64,000 bases of DNA. Source: JAJDXO01 sp965213765 (GTDB taxonomy: Bacteria; Pseudomonadota; Alphaproteobacteria; Rhodospirillales; UBA2165). Numbering within the stretch: position 1 is the first letter of the stretch; each line of letters opens with the position of its first letter. The position numbers and the translations under genes are program-made. Positions 7,559 to 16,740 of this stretch are shown in pieces. The DNA lies in contig OZ243926.1 of NCBI GenBank assembly GCA_965213765.1, positions 3,782,001-3,846,000 on the forward strand, written 5' to 3'. The notes beneath the pieces were generated by a model. That model saw only the letters and a program-made list of their open reading frames with translations, was not told the DNA's origin and searched no databases.

Positions 7559-9856
7559 ATGGGCGCGCTCCGCTTCCTGTTTGCCCCGGAATTGACCCGC
7601 TCCCTTAACCATGCGGCGCGGTCTTCGGCCGGGCTGGTGCGGAGGATGGGGCGGTTCCGGGTTCCGGCGCCGGCCGATGCGCCGCCGGGCGTGACGCACC
7701 AGACAACGAAAGGCGGCCCGGCGGGCAGCACGCGAAAGGCGGACAGGCCGCAATCGGCGAAGAAGCGTGCCCTTACCTGTGCCGGCCTTCTGGTCCTGTT
7801 CGCCGGCGCCATATTTATCGCCATGGGCATCGCGGGCCTGTTGCTGTCCCATCCGGCGGCGGCGCAGACCATCGACCGGGGCCTGTTTGCCGATGCCGAC
7901 CGGGCGACGCGGGACGTGCTGGCCTTCCTCGGCGATATCGGCGCGGGGCGCAGTTCCGTGCTCGGGGACATGCTGTTCGTCTTCAACGGCGGTGTGCTGG
8001 CGCTGGCGGGGTTCCTGCTGGTCTGGCACACAATGGCCGGCACGCTCGATACCGCCCGCGAGGGCCGCTTCGGCTTCGGCGCCTGGGAGATCGTGCGCAT
8101 CGTTGCCGCGATCGCCCTGATGGCGCCGCTGCCGGGCGGCATGAACGGCGCCCAGCACGCCGTCGTCGGCCTCGCCCATCTCGGCGGGGATTTCGCCAAT
8201 GCGGTGTGGGAGCCGTTCTCCGAAGAGGCGCTCGGCGAGGGCGAACCCATCGCGCCCCGGCCCCGGGAAGCCGTCTGGCGGGCCGCCATCGCCCGGACCC
8301 TGATCCTGGAGACCTGCCGGTATGCCGCCAACGCCAGCGCCGCCCGCGCAGGCGATGCGCCCTATATAGAACTCCGCGAGGCGAGCAAAGCCTACAAAAG
8401 CCCCGGAACCGTCCGGGTCCGGCGGATCGGGGCGAAGGTCCTCCACTACGACGGCGCCGGGCGCGGCATGCCGGGCGAGTTGTGCGGCGCGATCCGCTTT
8501 GCCGGGCTCGCGGCCGAGGGCGCGCGGGGCATTGCCGCCGGGGGGCACCGCGACGCCCTGGCCGGGCTGCTGCCTGAACTCCGCGCCATCGCGGGCGAAC
8601 TTGGCGCCCATTACGTGACCGGATCGCCGGTCTACGGCCGGCCCCTGCCCGATCTCGATGCGCTGCTCGAGGGAAGGGGCCTCGCCGGGCGTTACGCGGG
8701 CGTGCTCGATACGGCGCTTGCCCGCGCCGCCTCCGAGGAACGCGCGGAACTGGCACGGGTGGTGGCCGGGGATGCCAAGGCGGCAAGCTGGATGTCGGCC
8801 GCCAGCTTCTTCAACACCATCGCCCACCGTACCGGCCTGTTCCAGGCCGCCGCCCACAATATTCCGGGCGTCAGCCTGCCGCCGCCCAGTCTCGAACGAT
8901 GGGCCCCCGCCGCCGATGCCGCCGTCAAGGGTCTGACGACGGCCCTAATCCGGTCGCGGAACTACCAGCCAATGCTGTATTCCGCCGCATCCGGGAGCGC
9001 CGCCGCGTTGCCCGCGCCGGGCGGCGGCGGCGCCATGGCGGCGGGTCTCATGGAGTTCATCGACCTCGACAGCGTGATCGTCGCCGACAGCGGCAATCCC
9101 ATCGCCGATCTCGCTTCCCTCGGCCATGGCCTGATGAACGCGGCGCTCGCCGCCACGACGGCGTTGATGGGGGCGGCCGCCGGGTCGGGGCTGCTCGAAT
9201 CCGTGCCCTTCGTCGGCAAGGGCCTCGATATCTTCGAATCCGTCTGGCAGGTCTCCGACGGCTTCGTCTCCACCGTGCTCGGCCTCCTGCTGATCGCCGG
9301 CGCGGTGCTCGCCTACCTGCTGCCGGCGCTGCCCTTCATCCGCTTCCTGTTCGCCATCCTCGGCTGGATCGTCACCGTCGCCGTGGCCGTGCTGGCCGTG
9401 ACCGTGTTCGCCGCCGCCCATGTGACGCGGGGCGACGGCAACCGGCTCGCGACACAGGCCACCCGGCTGGGTTGGCTGTTCCTGCCCGGCCTGATCCTGC
9501 GTCCGCCGTTGATGCTGTTCGGGCTGATTGCGGGGTATTTTGTGTTCCTGGCCGGGATCGGCCTGTTCAACGAGGTCTGGCTGCCGCAGATGCGGGACGC
9601 GGGCGCCTCCGGCGGGCTCGGCCCCATCGGCTTCCTCGCCATGCTCACCCTCTACGTGATGATCGCCTACGGGTTGATGAACGCCTCGTTCAAGCTCATC
9701 GACGTGCTGCCTTCGGCCGTCCTCGACTGGATCGGCGGGCGCGGCGGTGCGGGCGAGGACGGTGGCGAGCGGGTCGGCGGCGCCGTCGCCGGCGCCGTCG
9801 CCAGGCTCGGCCACATGAAGCTCGGCGGACGCATCCGCGCCGGCGGGCCGCGATGA
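7559..9856 (+). CDS. dotA: DotA/TraY-family polytopic membrane protein
   Basis: Large inner-membrane component of type IVB systems. The 765-residue product has a hydrophobic segment at about residues 73-100, another near residues 135-160 (FVFNGGVLALAGFLLVWHTMA), and a cluster between about residues 560 and 720 that includes LLPALPFIRFLFAILGWIVT, followed by VAVAVLAVTVFAAAHV. The PFIRFLFAILGW motif and the GNRLATQATR loop after it are typical of DotA/TraY. It is shorter than Legionella DotA (about 1048) but close to plasmid TraY. There is no clear ribosome-binding site before the ATG at 7559. Confidence 0.75.
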   Translation: MGALRFLFAPELTRSLNHAARSSAGLVRRMGRFRVPAPADAPPGVTHQTTKGGPAGSTRKADRPQSAKKRALTCAGLLVLFAGAIFIAMGIAGLLLSHPAAAQTIDRGLFADADRATRDVLAFLGDIGAGRSSVLGDMLFVFNGGVLALAGFLLVWHTMAGTLDTAREGRFGFGAWEIVRIVAAIALMAPLPGGMNGAQHAVVGLAHLGGDFANAVWEPFSEEALGEGEPIAPRPREAVWRAAIARTLILETCRYAANASAARAGDAPYIELREASKAYKSPGTVRVRRIGAKVLHYDGAGRGMPGELCGAIRFAGLAAEGARGIAAGGHRDALAGLLPELRAIAGELGAHYVTGSPVYGRPLPDLDALLEGRGLAGRYAGVLDTALARAASEERAELARVVAGDAKAASWMSAASFFNTIAHRTGLFQAAAHNIPGVSLPPPSLERWAPAADAAVKGLTTALIRSRNYQPMLYSAASGSAAALPAPGGGGAMAAGLMEFIDLDSVIVADSGNPIADLASLGHGLMNAALAATTALMGAAAGSGLLESVPFVGKGLDIFESVWQVSDGFVSTVLGLLLIAGAVLAYLLPALPFIRFLFAILGWIVTVAVAVLAVTVFAAAHVTRGDGNRLATQATRLGWLFLPGLILRPPLMLFGLIAGYFVFLAGIGLFNEVWLPQMRDAGASGGLGPIGFLAMLTLYVMIAYGLMNASFKLIDVLPSAVLDWIGGRGGAGEDGGERVGGAVAGAVARLGHMKLGGRIRAGGPR

Positions 9857-9886
9857 ATCCAACCACGCAAACAAGGAGAATGTGAA

Positions 9887-10585
9887 ATGAGAGCAAATCA
9901 GGAAAGACGGAGCGGGACCCGAACGCCTGCCTCCGAGACCTTGCCGCCGCCTTCCTGGCCCGGCGGCCCGGAGGACGCGGCCGCCGCCGGCATCGACTTC
10001 GAGGCGGTCGCGCACGTGCTGGCCAACACCTGCCGCTGGGGCGGACGCACCCGGTGGTTCCTGTCCCTCGCCCAGCACGCGCTGACGATGGCCGAGGAAG
10101 TCGAGGCGCTGGACGGGGTCCCGGCCGCGGACCGCCGCGCGTTGGCGCTGTACGCGCTGCTGACGCCAGCCCGCGCTGCTTGGCTCGGCGATCATGACGG
10201 CGGGCCGGTCTCGGCGAGGGAGGCCGAGCGCGCCCGGCGTCACGGCGAGAGGATCGACCGGGCGCTGCGCGAGGCCGCCGGGCTCGAGCCCGACCCGCCG
10301 GAGGCCTGGGCCGAGGTCCTGCGCTTCGTCGACCGCATGACCGACGCCGCCGAGCGCCGCGACCTGGGCATCGCCGCGGCGGACGGCTCCGGCGCCATGT
10401 TCCCGCCGCTGCGCCGCCGTATCCGGCCCATTCGCCCCGAGCGCGCCGCCGCGCTCTGGCTTTCCAGACTGCGGGAGCTGTCCGCAAGCTCCGGCGGCAC
10501 GGATGAAGGGAGCCGATCCCCGGAACCGGAAGCGGACGACGCGGGCGATCCGGGGGTCGGAACAAGTGCCGGGGGTGCGCCGTGA
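9887..10585 (+). CDS. HD-fold (YfbR-like) protein with degenerate metal site
   Basis: The 232-residue product resembles phage and plasmid HD-superfamily phosphohydrolases in the block IDFEAVAHVLANTCRWGG followed by FLSLAQHALTMAEEVEAL. In active relatives the next motif is LLHDAAEAYLGD; here the same place reads LLTPARAAWLGD, so the catalytic His-Asp pair is replaced by Thr-Pro. The first metal-binding histidine (AQH) is kept. Nucleotidase activity is therefore doubtful, and a structural or binding role is more likely. It lies between dotA and traD and overlaps traD by four bases. The start at 9887 follows an AAGGAG about eight bases upstream. Confidence 0.55.
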   Translation: MRANQERRSGTRTPASETLPPPSWPGGPEDAAAAGIDFEAVAHVLANTCRWGGRTRWFLSLAQHALTMAEEVEALDGVPAADRRALALYALLTPARAAWLGDHDGGPVSAREAERARRHGERIDRALREAAGLEPDPPEAWAEVLRFVDRMTDAAERRDLGIAAADGSGAMFPPLRRRIRPIRPERAAALWLSRLRELSASSGGTDEGSRSPEPEADDAGDPGVGTSAGGAP

Positions 10586-12633
10586 CCGGCGCGGGCGGCG
10601 ATACCGGGCGCGGCTTCCGTGCCGCCGTCCGGGGCCTGCGCACCTGGCTGCGGATGCTCGGCCTCGCCGTCGCGGCCGCCCTGTTCGTGGCCGCCGGCTC
10701 GGCAGGCTGGAAGACGGCGCAGAGCACGACCGCCTACCAGTGGTACGCCCTCGGAATGCTTACCCTGTCCGAGACGCTCATCGATGCCGGCCTGAGCCCC
10801 CACAAACCCAAGGTGATACGCCACGAGGACGGCCGGGCCGAGACCGTGACCCTCGGCGCCATCGCCGGCCACGAACCGCTGCTGAGCTTGCGCGCGCGCA
10901 TCCTCGCCGATGCCCTCGATGCCGCCCTGCTCGGCTTCGGGATCGCCGCCGGTATCGCCGCCGCCGCGCTCGCAACCCTCAGTTACGCGGGCGCCAGGCT
11001 CAAGCGCGGGCGCCGCCTGCGCGGCGGCGAGCTGGTCTCGGCGAAACAGCTCAGGCGGCGCGTCCGCCCGCCGCGCCTCCGCCTCCGGCGGCGGTTGGCG
11101 CCGGCGCGCGAGCGGCCCTACCGCATCGCCGGCATCCCCTGGCCCGAGCGCGCCGAGACCCGCCACACCATCGTCTCCGGCACCACCGGCTCCGGCAAGA
11201 CCGTCCTGATCGCCGACCTCGTCGAGCAGATCCGCGCCAGGGGCGAGCGCTGCGTCATCTACGACAAGATGGGCAGCTACGCCGAGACCTTCTTCGATCC
11301 CGGCCGGGACGTCCTGCTCAACCCGCTGGATGCCCGTTCGCCCCGCTGGTCGCCCTTCCTGGAAGCACGCGACGCACGCGACTTCGACACCATGGCCGCG
11401 GCCCTGATTCCGCGCCAGAAAGACACCGCCGATCCCTTCTGGATCACCGCCGCCCGCCAACTGTTCTCCCACGGCGCGGTCGTGTTCTGGAAACGGGGCG
11501 AAACCCGCAACCGGGTGCTGGTCGAGCACCTGCTCAAGGCCAGCCTCGACACCCTCGCCGAGGCGATGGAGGGCACGGTGGCGCAGTCCATCGTCGATCC
11601 CGCCAACCCCAAGACCGCGCTCTCCGTGCGCGCCATGCTCACCGCCAATATCGGCGCCCTGGAGCTGCTGCCCGACGAGGGAGACCCGTTCTCGATCCGC
11701 GACTGGATCGAGAATGACGACGGCGGCGGGTTCCTGTTCCTGACCTCGCGCGGTGACCAGCACGCGAGCCTCCGGGGCCTGATCTCGACCTGGCTCGAGA
11801 TCGCCGTCAACGCGCTGCTGTCCCTGCCGCGGGATGACCGCCGCCGCATCTGGATCGTCCTCGACGAACTCCCGACCCTGCACCAGGTGCCGAGCCTCAT
11901 GCCCGGGCTTGCGGAATCCCGCCAGTTCGGTGGCTGCTTCGTGCTGGGCGTGCAGGTGTTCTCGGCGCTCCGCGACCTCTACGGCCGGGACGGCGCCGAG
12001 ACCGTTTCGGGCCTCTGCGGCACCCGGGTGGTGCTCGCCGCTCCCGACCGCGACACCGCCGAATGGTCGGCCGAGAGCCTGGGGCGGGCCGAGACCGAGG
12101 AGATGGCCGAGAGCGTGAGCTACGGCGCCGAGACCCCGCGCGACGGCGTCACCCTGGGCGCAAGGCGCGCCCTGCATCCGGTGGTGCTGCCGGCCGAGAT
12201 CGCGCGGCTCGACAACCTCTCCGGCTACCTGAAGTTCCCCGGACCCTGGCCGGTCGCCCTGATCGGGCTCAATTACCGGAAACGCCCCGCAATCGCCGAG
12301 CGGTTCGTGCCGAGGGAGGAAGGGGAAGCCCCCGCCGACGGCGCGGAAGCGCCGGAAGAGGTTGTGGCCGGGCGGCCGGACCTGGCTGGAGGCGGCGGCA
12401 ACGCCACCGGGCAACCCGCTGCGCCGCGGGATGCGCCGCGGAACGCGCTGCCGCCGGCGCAGACGCCGGGCCTTCCGTCGCCGGAGAGCGCGGAGCCGGC
12501 AGTTGGCGCCGCAGCTCCCGCGAAACCGCCTCCCGCCGATCCCGGAAGCCGCCCAGATACGACGGAGCCGGACAATTCGGCCGATGACAAGTCTGATGCG
12601 CGCGGGCGCGAGCCGGGCGAGCAGTTCTTCTGA
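10582..12633 (+). CDS. traD: TraD-type coupling protein (T4CP)
   Basis: Membrane-anchored hexameric ATPase that links the relaxase-DNA complex to the secretion channel. Of 683 residues, two membrane segments lie near residues 27-45 and 110-135. Walker A is GTTGSGKT at about residues 200-207, Walker B WIVLDELPTL near residue 425, and the T4CP sensor stretch GCFVLGVQVFSALRDLYG follows. The C-terminal 130 residues are Pro/Ala/Glu-rich and disordered, as in many T4CPs. The TraD_N/TrwB-like architecture is of the F/W type rather than the IncI TrbC/DotL type, and fits the MobF relaxase that follows. The stop of traD and start of traI overlap. Confidence 0.85.
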   Translation: MTGAGGDTGRGFRAAVRGLRTWLRMLGLAVAAALFVAAGSAGWKTAQSTTAYQWYALGMLTLSETLIDAGLSPHKPKVIRHEDGRAETVTLGAIAGHEPLLSLRARILADALDAALLGFGIAAGIAAAALATLSYAGARLKRGRRLRGGELVSAKQLRRRVRPPRLRLRRRLAPARERPYRIAGIPWPERAETRHTIVSGTTGSGKTVLIADLVEQIRARGERCVIYDKMGSYAETFFDPGRDVLLNPLDARSPRWSPFLEARDARDFDTMAAALIPRQKDTADPFWITAARQLFSHGAVVFWKRGETRNRVLVEHLLKASLDTLAEAMEGTVAQSIVDPANPKTALSVRAMLTANIGALELLPDEGDPFSIRDWIENDDGGGFLFLTSRGDQHASLRGLISTWLEIAVNALLSLPRDDRRRIWIVLDELPTLHQVPSLMPGLAESRQFGGCFVLGVQVFSALRDLYGRDGAETVSGLCGTRVVLAAPDRDTAEWSAESLGRAETEEMAESVSYGAETPRDGVTLGARRALHPVVLPAEIARLDNLSGYLKFPGPWPVALIGLNYRKRPAIAERFVPREEGEAPADGAEAPEEVVAGRPDLAGGGGNATGQPAAPRDAPRNALPPAQTPGLPSPESAEPAVGAAAPAKPPPADPGSRPDTTEPDNSADDKSDARGREPGEQFF

Positions 12634-15593
12634 TGGTCGCTTCGATCGGCGCCATCGCCGCGCCGTCCCAGGGCGTCAGCTATTACGAGAGGGACGGCTA
12701 TTACGCCAGGGACGATCCCGATCACCGCGCCGCCAGCGCCTGGGCGGGGAAGGGCGCCGACGCGCTGGGGCTATCGGGTCCGGTCGATCCGGACGTCTTC
12801 ACCGCGATCCTGGAGGGCCGGGTGCCCGACGGGCCGCGCCTGGGCCGTCCCGGCAAGGATGGCGAACTCCTCCACCGTCCCGGCCGGGACCTCACCCTCT
12901 CGGCCCCTAAGTCGGTATCTCTCGCCGCGCTGGTGGGCGGCGACGCCCGCGTCGCGGAGGCCCACGGCCGGGCCGTGGAACGGACCCTTGCCTGGGTCGA
13001 GGCCCGCGCCGTCGAGACCCGGATGAAGGGCCGGGAAAGCGGCCGGTTGATCCGCGCCGGAAACCAGAAGGCGGTGATCGCCACCTTCACCCATGAGACC
13101 TCGCGCAACCTCGACCCGCAGCTCCATACCCATGCGGTGATCGCCAACATGGTGCGGGGCGAAGACGGCAAGTGGCGTACCATGGCCAACGAGAAGCTCT
13201 ATTCCTCGAAAATGCTGATCGGCGCGCTCTATAGGAGCGAGCTCGCGCGGGAGCTGACTTCGTTGGGATACGGCATCGAGAAGACCCATGCCGACGGGCG
13301 GTTCGAGATCGCGGGCGTCTCGCGGGACGTGATTGAAGCCTTTTCCACCCGCCGGGCGGAGATCGAGGCGGCGATGGAGGGCCGCGGGCTGGGCACGCCG
13401 GCGGAGAACCAGCGCGCCGCCCAGCGTGCGGCGCTGGTGACCCGGGCGGCGAAGCGCGACGTCGACCGGGCCGAACTGCGGGAGATGTGGCGGCGCCAGG
13501 CGGTCGGGCTCGGCTTCGACGCACGGGCGCTCGCGGCCGACGCGATGGAGAAGAGCCGGGACGCTTCGGGCAGGGATCGCGGGGTTGGCGGGGACGCCGC
13601 ACCGGGTGGGGCGGCGGTTCGCCAGGCGGATCTGTTCGATCCCCCGCCGCAGTCCCCGGCGGACGCGGCCATGGCCTGGGCGGTGGAACACCTGTCGGAG
13701 CGCGAGGCGGTGTTCGCTAGGACCGGCCTGCTCGCCGCCGCGCTCGCCTGGAAACCGGGATCGGTGACCATCGGCGAGGCCGAGGCCGCCGCCGCGCGGC
13801 TGGAGAAGGAAGGCACGCTGCATGCCTGCGGCCTGCCGCAATGGGGAGAATCGCTCACCACCGACAAGGCCGTCGCCGACGAGAAGGAGACCATAGCGCT
13901 GATGGAACGCGGCCGGGACGCATCGCGTCCCGTCATGCGGAGCTGGATCGCCGGGCCGCTCTTGCACAACGGCCGCCTCACCGTCGGCCAGAAGGAAGCG
14001 GTGAAGACCATCCTCTCGTCTAGAGACCGGGTGGTCGGCGTGCAGGGCTATGCCGGCACCGGCAAGACCACCATGCTTGACCGCGCCCGGCAGCTCGCCG
14101 CAAAGAGCGGCTACCGCATGATCGGCGTGGCGCCGTCGGCCTCGGCGGCGCGCACATTGGCGGCGGAATCGGGGATCGAGAGCGAGACATTGCAGCGGTT
14201 TCTGGCGAGGAACGCGGGCGTCGCCGAGGGGCGGCTGACCCGGAAGAGCGCGCGCGACATGCGAGCCGCGTTCCGGAAGACGGTGCTGGTGGTCGACGAG
14301 GGCTCGCTGGCCTCCACCGTCCAGGCCCGGGACCTGCTCCGGATCGCGAGCGAGCTACGGATTCCCAAGCTGGTGCTGGTGGGCGATGCGAAGCAACTCG
14401 ACGCGGTCGATGCCGGCAAGCCGTTTGCCCAGCTCCAGGCCGCCGGCATGAAGACCGCCGTCATGGACGAGATCCTTCGCCAACGCGACCCGGACCTGAA
14501 AGCCGCCGTCGAAGCGAGCCTCGCCGGAGATATCGGCAAGGCGTTCGAAAAGCTCGGCGAGCGGGTGGCCGAAGTAAAGCCCGACAACGTCGCCGGGGCG
14601 GTCGCCGCACGCTGGCTTGCGCTCTCCCCGGAGGAGCGTGAGCGCACCGGGGTGATGGCCCCGAGCCACACCCTTCGCGAAGGGATCAACGGCCATATCC
14701 GCGAGCGGCTTGTCCGCGAGGGCGGCATCGCGGGACCGGCGATGGAGACTGAGCGGTTGGTCTCGAAGGGCTATACCAACGCGGAGAAGGCGGTCGGCTC
14801 CAACTATGCTCCCGGCGACGTGGTGGCCTTCCACCGCCCCTACAAGCGTCTCGGGGTGGATAAGGGCGATGAACGCCGCGTCGCGGGTGTCGATCACCGC
14901 GGACGGATCGTTCATCTCGAGGCCCCGGACGGCGGGACCGTTGCCTGGAAGCCGTCTCAGGTCGGTGCGCGCAAAGGCGGAACCGAGGTTTATCGGACCG
15001 AGACCATCGAGCTTCGCACCGGCGACCGCATCCGCTGGACGCGCAACGATGCCGGGCTGAAACTCGTGAACAGCGGTTCCGCCGAGGTCGCCGGCGTTCG
15101 CGACGGGCGGGTCTCCTTTCGCCTTGAGGACGGCCGGACGATCGAACTCGGCGGTGCCGATCCCCAGCTTCATCATCTCGACCACGCCTGGGCATCGACG
15201 GTGCACGCGTTCCAGGGGCGCACGGTGGACAACGTGATCGCCGCGATGGAGGCGAATCATCCGAACCTCACCACGGCCAAGGCCTTCTATGTCGAGATCA
15301 GCCGCGCCCGCGACCGGGCCGAACTGGTCACCGACGATGCGGCGGCGCTGAAGGAGCGCCTCGAAGCTGTCACCGGGGAGCGTATTTCGGCCTTGGAAGG
15401 GATCGGCGAGAGTGTCCAACGCGAGCACGGCAAGGTGCCAGATGCGGCCCTCGACAAGGGCCGGCCGGAGGCAGGATCGACCGCGCCGTCCTCTCCCGAC
15501 CGGAATATCGGCAGGGAGTCGCCCGACCGGAGGGCGCCCGAGCCAGAACCGGCGGCTCGGGACAAGGGGATCGAAATGGGGATGGGATTGTAG
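12633..15593 (+). CDS. traI: MobF-family relaxase/helicase (TraI/TrwC-like)
   Basis: Nicks oriT, stays attached to the 5' end and unwinds the strand for transfer. The N-terminal TrwC relaxase domain (about residues 10-300) shows the paired tyrosines of MobF enzymes (GVSYYERDGYYARDD, Tyr17/18 and 23/24), LTLSAPKSVS, and the metal-binding histidine triad NLDPQLHTHAVIAN near residue 164. The C-terminal RecD2-like helicase has Walker A GYAGTGKTT near residue 472, VLVVDEGSL, and VHAFQGRTVDNVI near residue 870. The 986-residue length is like TrwC. It is the last gene of the overlapping transfer operon. Confidence 0.9.
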   Translation: MVASIGAIAAPSQGVSYYERDGYYARDDPDHRAASAWAGKGADALGLSGPVDPDVFTAILEGRVPDGPRLGRPGKDGELLHRPGRDLTLSAPKSVSLAALVGGDARVAEAHGRAVERTLAWVEARAVETRMKGRESGRLIRAGNQKAVIATFTHETSRNLDPQLHTHAVIANMVRGEDGKWRTMANEKLYSSKMLIGALYRSELARELTSLGYGIEKTHADGRFEIAGVSRDVIEAFSTRRAEIEAAMEGRGLGTPAENQRAAQRAALVTRAAKRDVDRAELREMWRRQAVGLGFDARALAADAMEKSRDASGRDRGVGGDAAPGGAAVRQADLFDPPPQSPADAAMAWAVEHLSEREAVFARTGLLAAALAWKPGSVTIGEAEAAAARLEKEGTLHACGLPQWGESLTTDKAVADEKETIALMERGRDASRPVMRSWIAGPLLHNGRLTVGQKEAVKTILSSRDRVVGVQGYAGTGKTTMLDRARQLAAKSGYRMIGVAPSASAARTLAAESGIESETLQRFLARNAGVAEGRLTRKSARDMRAAFRKTVLVVDEGSLASTVQARDLLRIASELRIPKLVLVGDAKQLDAVDAGKPFAQLQAAGMKTAVMDEILRQRDPDLKAAVEASLAGDIGKAFEKLGERVAEVKPDNVAGAVAARWLALSPEERERTGVMAPSHTLREGINGHIRERLVREGGIAGPAMETERLVSKGYTNAEKAVGSNYAPGDVVAFHRPYKRLGVDKGDERRVAGVDHRGRIVHLEAPDGGTVAWKPSQVGARKGGTEVYRTETIELRTGDRIRWTRNDAGLKLVNSGSAEVAGVRDGRVSFRLEDGRTIELGGADPQLHHLDHAWASTVHAFQGRTVDNVIAAMEANHPNLTTAKAFYVEISRARDRAELVTDDAAALKERLEAVTGERISALEGIGESVQREHGKVPDAALDKGRPEAGSTAPSSPDRNIGRESPDRRAPEPEPAARDKGIEMGMGL

Positions 15594-15695
15594 ACGATAA
15601 CCCCGCCGTTACGCGTCACGGCCTGCGACGGAGCCGGGAATGTGAAGCGGGGCAGAAACAGCATTTGATTGGAACTGTGACCAAGGAGACATGCG
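15594..15695. other. Intergenic region after traI with inverted repeats (possible oriT, weak)
   Basis: This 102-base gap between the relaxase and a small relaxosome-like gene contains GCCGT/ACGGC arms (15605-15609 and 15618-15622) around an ACGCGT core. A longer pair CCCCGC/GCGGGG lies at 15601-15606 and 15647-15652. An oriT near the relaxase and its accessory gene would be normal, but no known nic motif is recognised, so this is only a candidate. AAGGAG precedes the next gene. Confidence 0.2.
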
Positions 15696-16049
15696 ATGGG
15701 TGGAAAGCGATCGGACGATTTAAAGAGTACGGACGCACTGGCGAAGCGCTCGCCGCATACGATCCGGTTTCTTGAAGTGGAATGGGAAAACGTCGAAGTG
15801 TTCGCTGAAGCGCGGGGCCTTGCGCCCGCCGAGTTCGTCCGGTTCGCGACGCTTAACGCGATCGCGGACGGGGGCGCCTCGGTCGCCGGGCTGGCGCCGC
15901 TCATTCAGACGGCGTTTCGTGGCACCCATATTCTGGTATCGAGACTGCGCGACGAAATGCTTGAGGCCGGTGAGCAGGAAGTGCTCGATGACATGATCGC
16001 CGCGGCCCGCGGCTTGCAGACGGACCTGATCGATTCCGCACAGGATTGA
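15696..16049 (+). CDS. Small possible relaxosome accessory protein
   Basis: The 117-residue product begins with a polar N-terminus, followed by a segment (SPHTIRFLEVEWENVEVFAEARG, then APAEFVRFATLNAIADG) with the strand-helix-helix pattern of ribbon-helix-helix proteins such as MobC/TraJ-like factors. A helical C-terminus follows. Such proteins usually bind oriT and load the relaxase, and the position directly after traI fits. The RHH assignment is by pattern only. AAGGAG is found about nine bases before the ATG. It is the last GC-rich gene before the AT-richer cargo. Confidence 0.5.
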   Translation: MGGKRSDDLKSTDALAKRSPHTIRFLEVEWENVEVFAEARGLAPAEFVRFATLNAIADGGASVAGLAPLIQTAFRGTHILVSRLRDEMLEAGEQEVLDDMIAAARGLQTDLIDSAQD

Positions 16050-16222
16050 CGGCCCGCCGGGCGAACTGTCCGCTCCGCCGCGGATTGTGGCCGCTTCTCG
16101 ATTTGCTACAGTTTCGGGCGCAGCCAAGAGCCTGGTCAGCTCATTTGAGCTGACGTGCCAAACAATAGATACCGCAAAGCCAGAATCTCGAAGTGACACA
16201 CTATCTTCACTTAATTCATTTA

Positions 16223-16250
16223 TTGCATTTAATATATTTAAGCCTATATT
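16223..16250 (+). promoter_or_regulatory. Putative sigma-70 promoter for the HTH/PIN operon
   Basis: TTGCAT (16223-16228) and TATATT (16245-16250) are separated by 16 bases, in a strikingly AT-rich stretch 26 bases before the HTH gene. The GAAAGGAG ribosome-binding site follows at 16261-16268. Confidence 0.5.
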
Positions 16251-16275
16251 CGGATTTCCAGAAAGGAGAACGCAT

Positions 16276-16740
16276 ATGAACATGATGGCTCATCGGCAAT
16301 TGCCCCCGAGCGCCCAAGAGGCCGAGATTGCTCGCGCATCTGGGATGCTTCTATCGCGTTATGCTCAAAGCAAGGCGCCACTCGAGCTGCGCATCACCAA
16401 TGGAGAGCAGGCTGAACCAATTGAACTGCCCGCGGGTGCTGTTGCGCTTCTTATGGACATCCTCGAAGCCATGGCAGCAGGACAGGGAGTCACAATCATT
16501 CCTGAGAATGCTGAACTGACCACTGTCCAGGCGGCCGAGGTGCTGAATGTCTCGCGTCCATTCCTGATCAAGCTTTTGGACGAACAGAAGATTCCTCACC
16601 GGAAGGTCGGCAAGCACCGCCGTATTCGGATGGAAGATATGATGGCTTACAAGGCGGCTATGGATGCCGAACGGGAAAGAGTCCTCGATCAACTTGCGGC
16701 CGAGGCGCAAGAACAGGGTATGGGTTACGACAAACCATGA
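16276..16740 (+). CDS. Antitoxin-like protein with excisionase-type HTH
   Basis: The 154-residue product has a central winged HTH of the MerR/excisionase (HTH_17) type: LTTVQAAEVLNVSRPFLIKLLDEQ, then KIPHRKVGKHRRIRMEDM (residues about 78-120), with a helical N-terminal region and an acidic tail. Proteins of this form are common partners of PIN toxins. The start at 16276 is chosen because GAAAGGAG is eight bases upstream; the longer frame starting at 16087 has no such site. It overlaps the PIN gene by four bases, as expected for a toxin-antitoxin operon, and probably represses its own promoter. Confidence 0.75.
   Translation: MNMMAHRQLPPSAQEAEIARASGMLLSRYAQSKAPLELRITNGEQAEPIELPAGAVALLMDILEAMAAGQGVTIIPENAELTTVQAAEVLNVSRPFLIKLLDEQKIPHRKVGKHRRIRMEDMMAYKAAMDAERERVLDQLAAEAQEQGMGYDKP

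Noticed and set aside
10240..12414. 724-codon minus-strand frame
   Set aside because: Antisense to traD, whose Walker motifs are intact.
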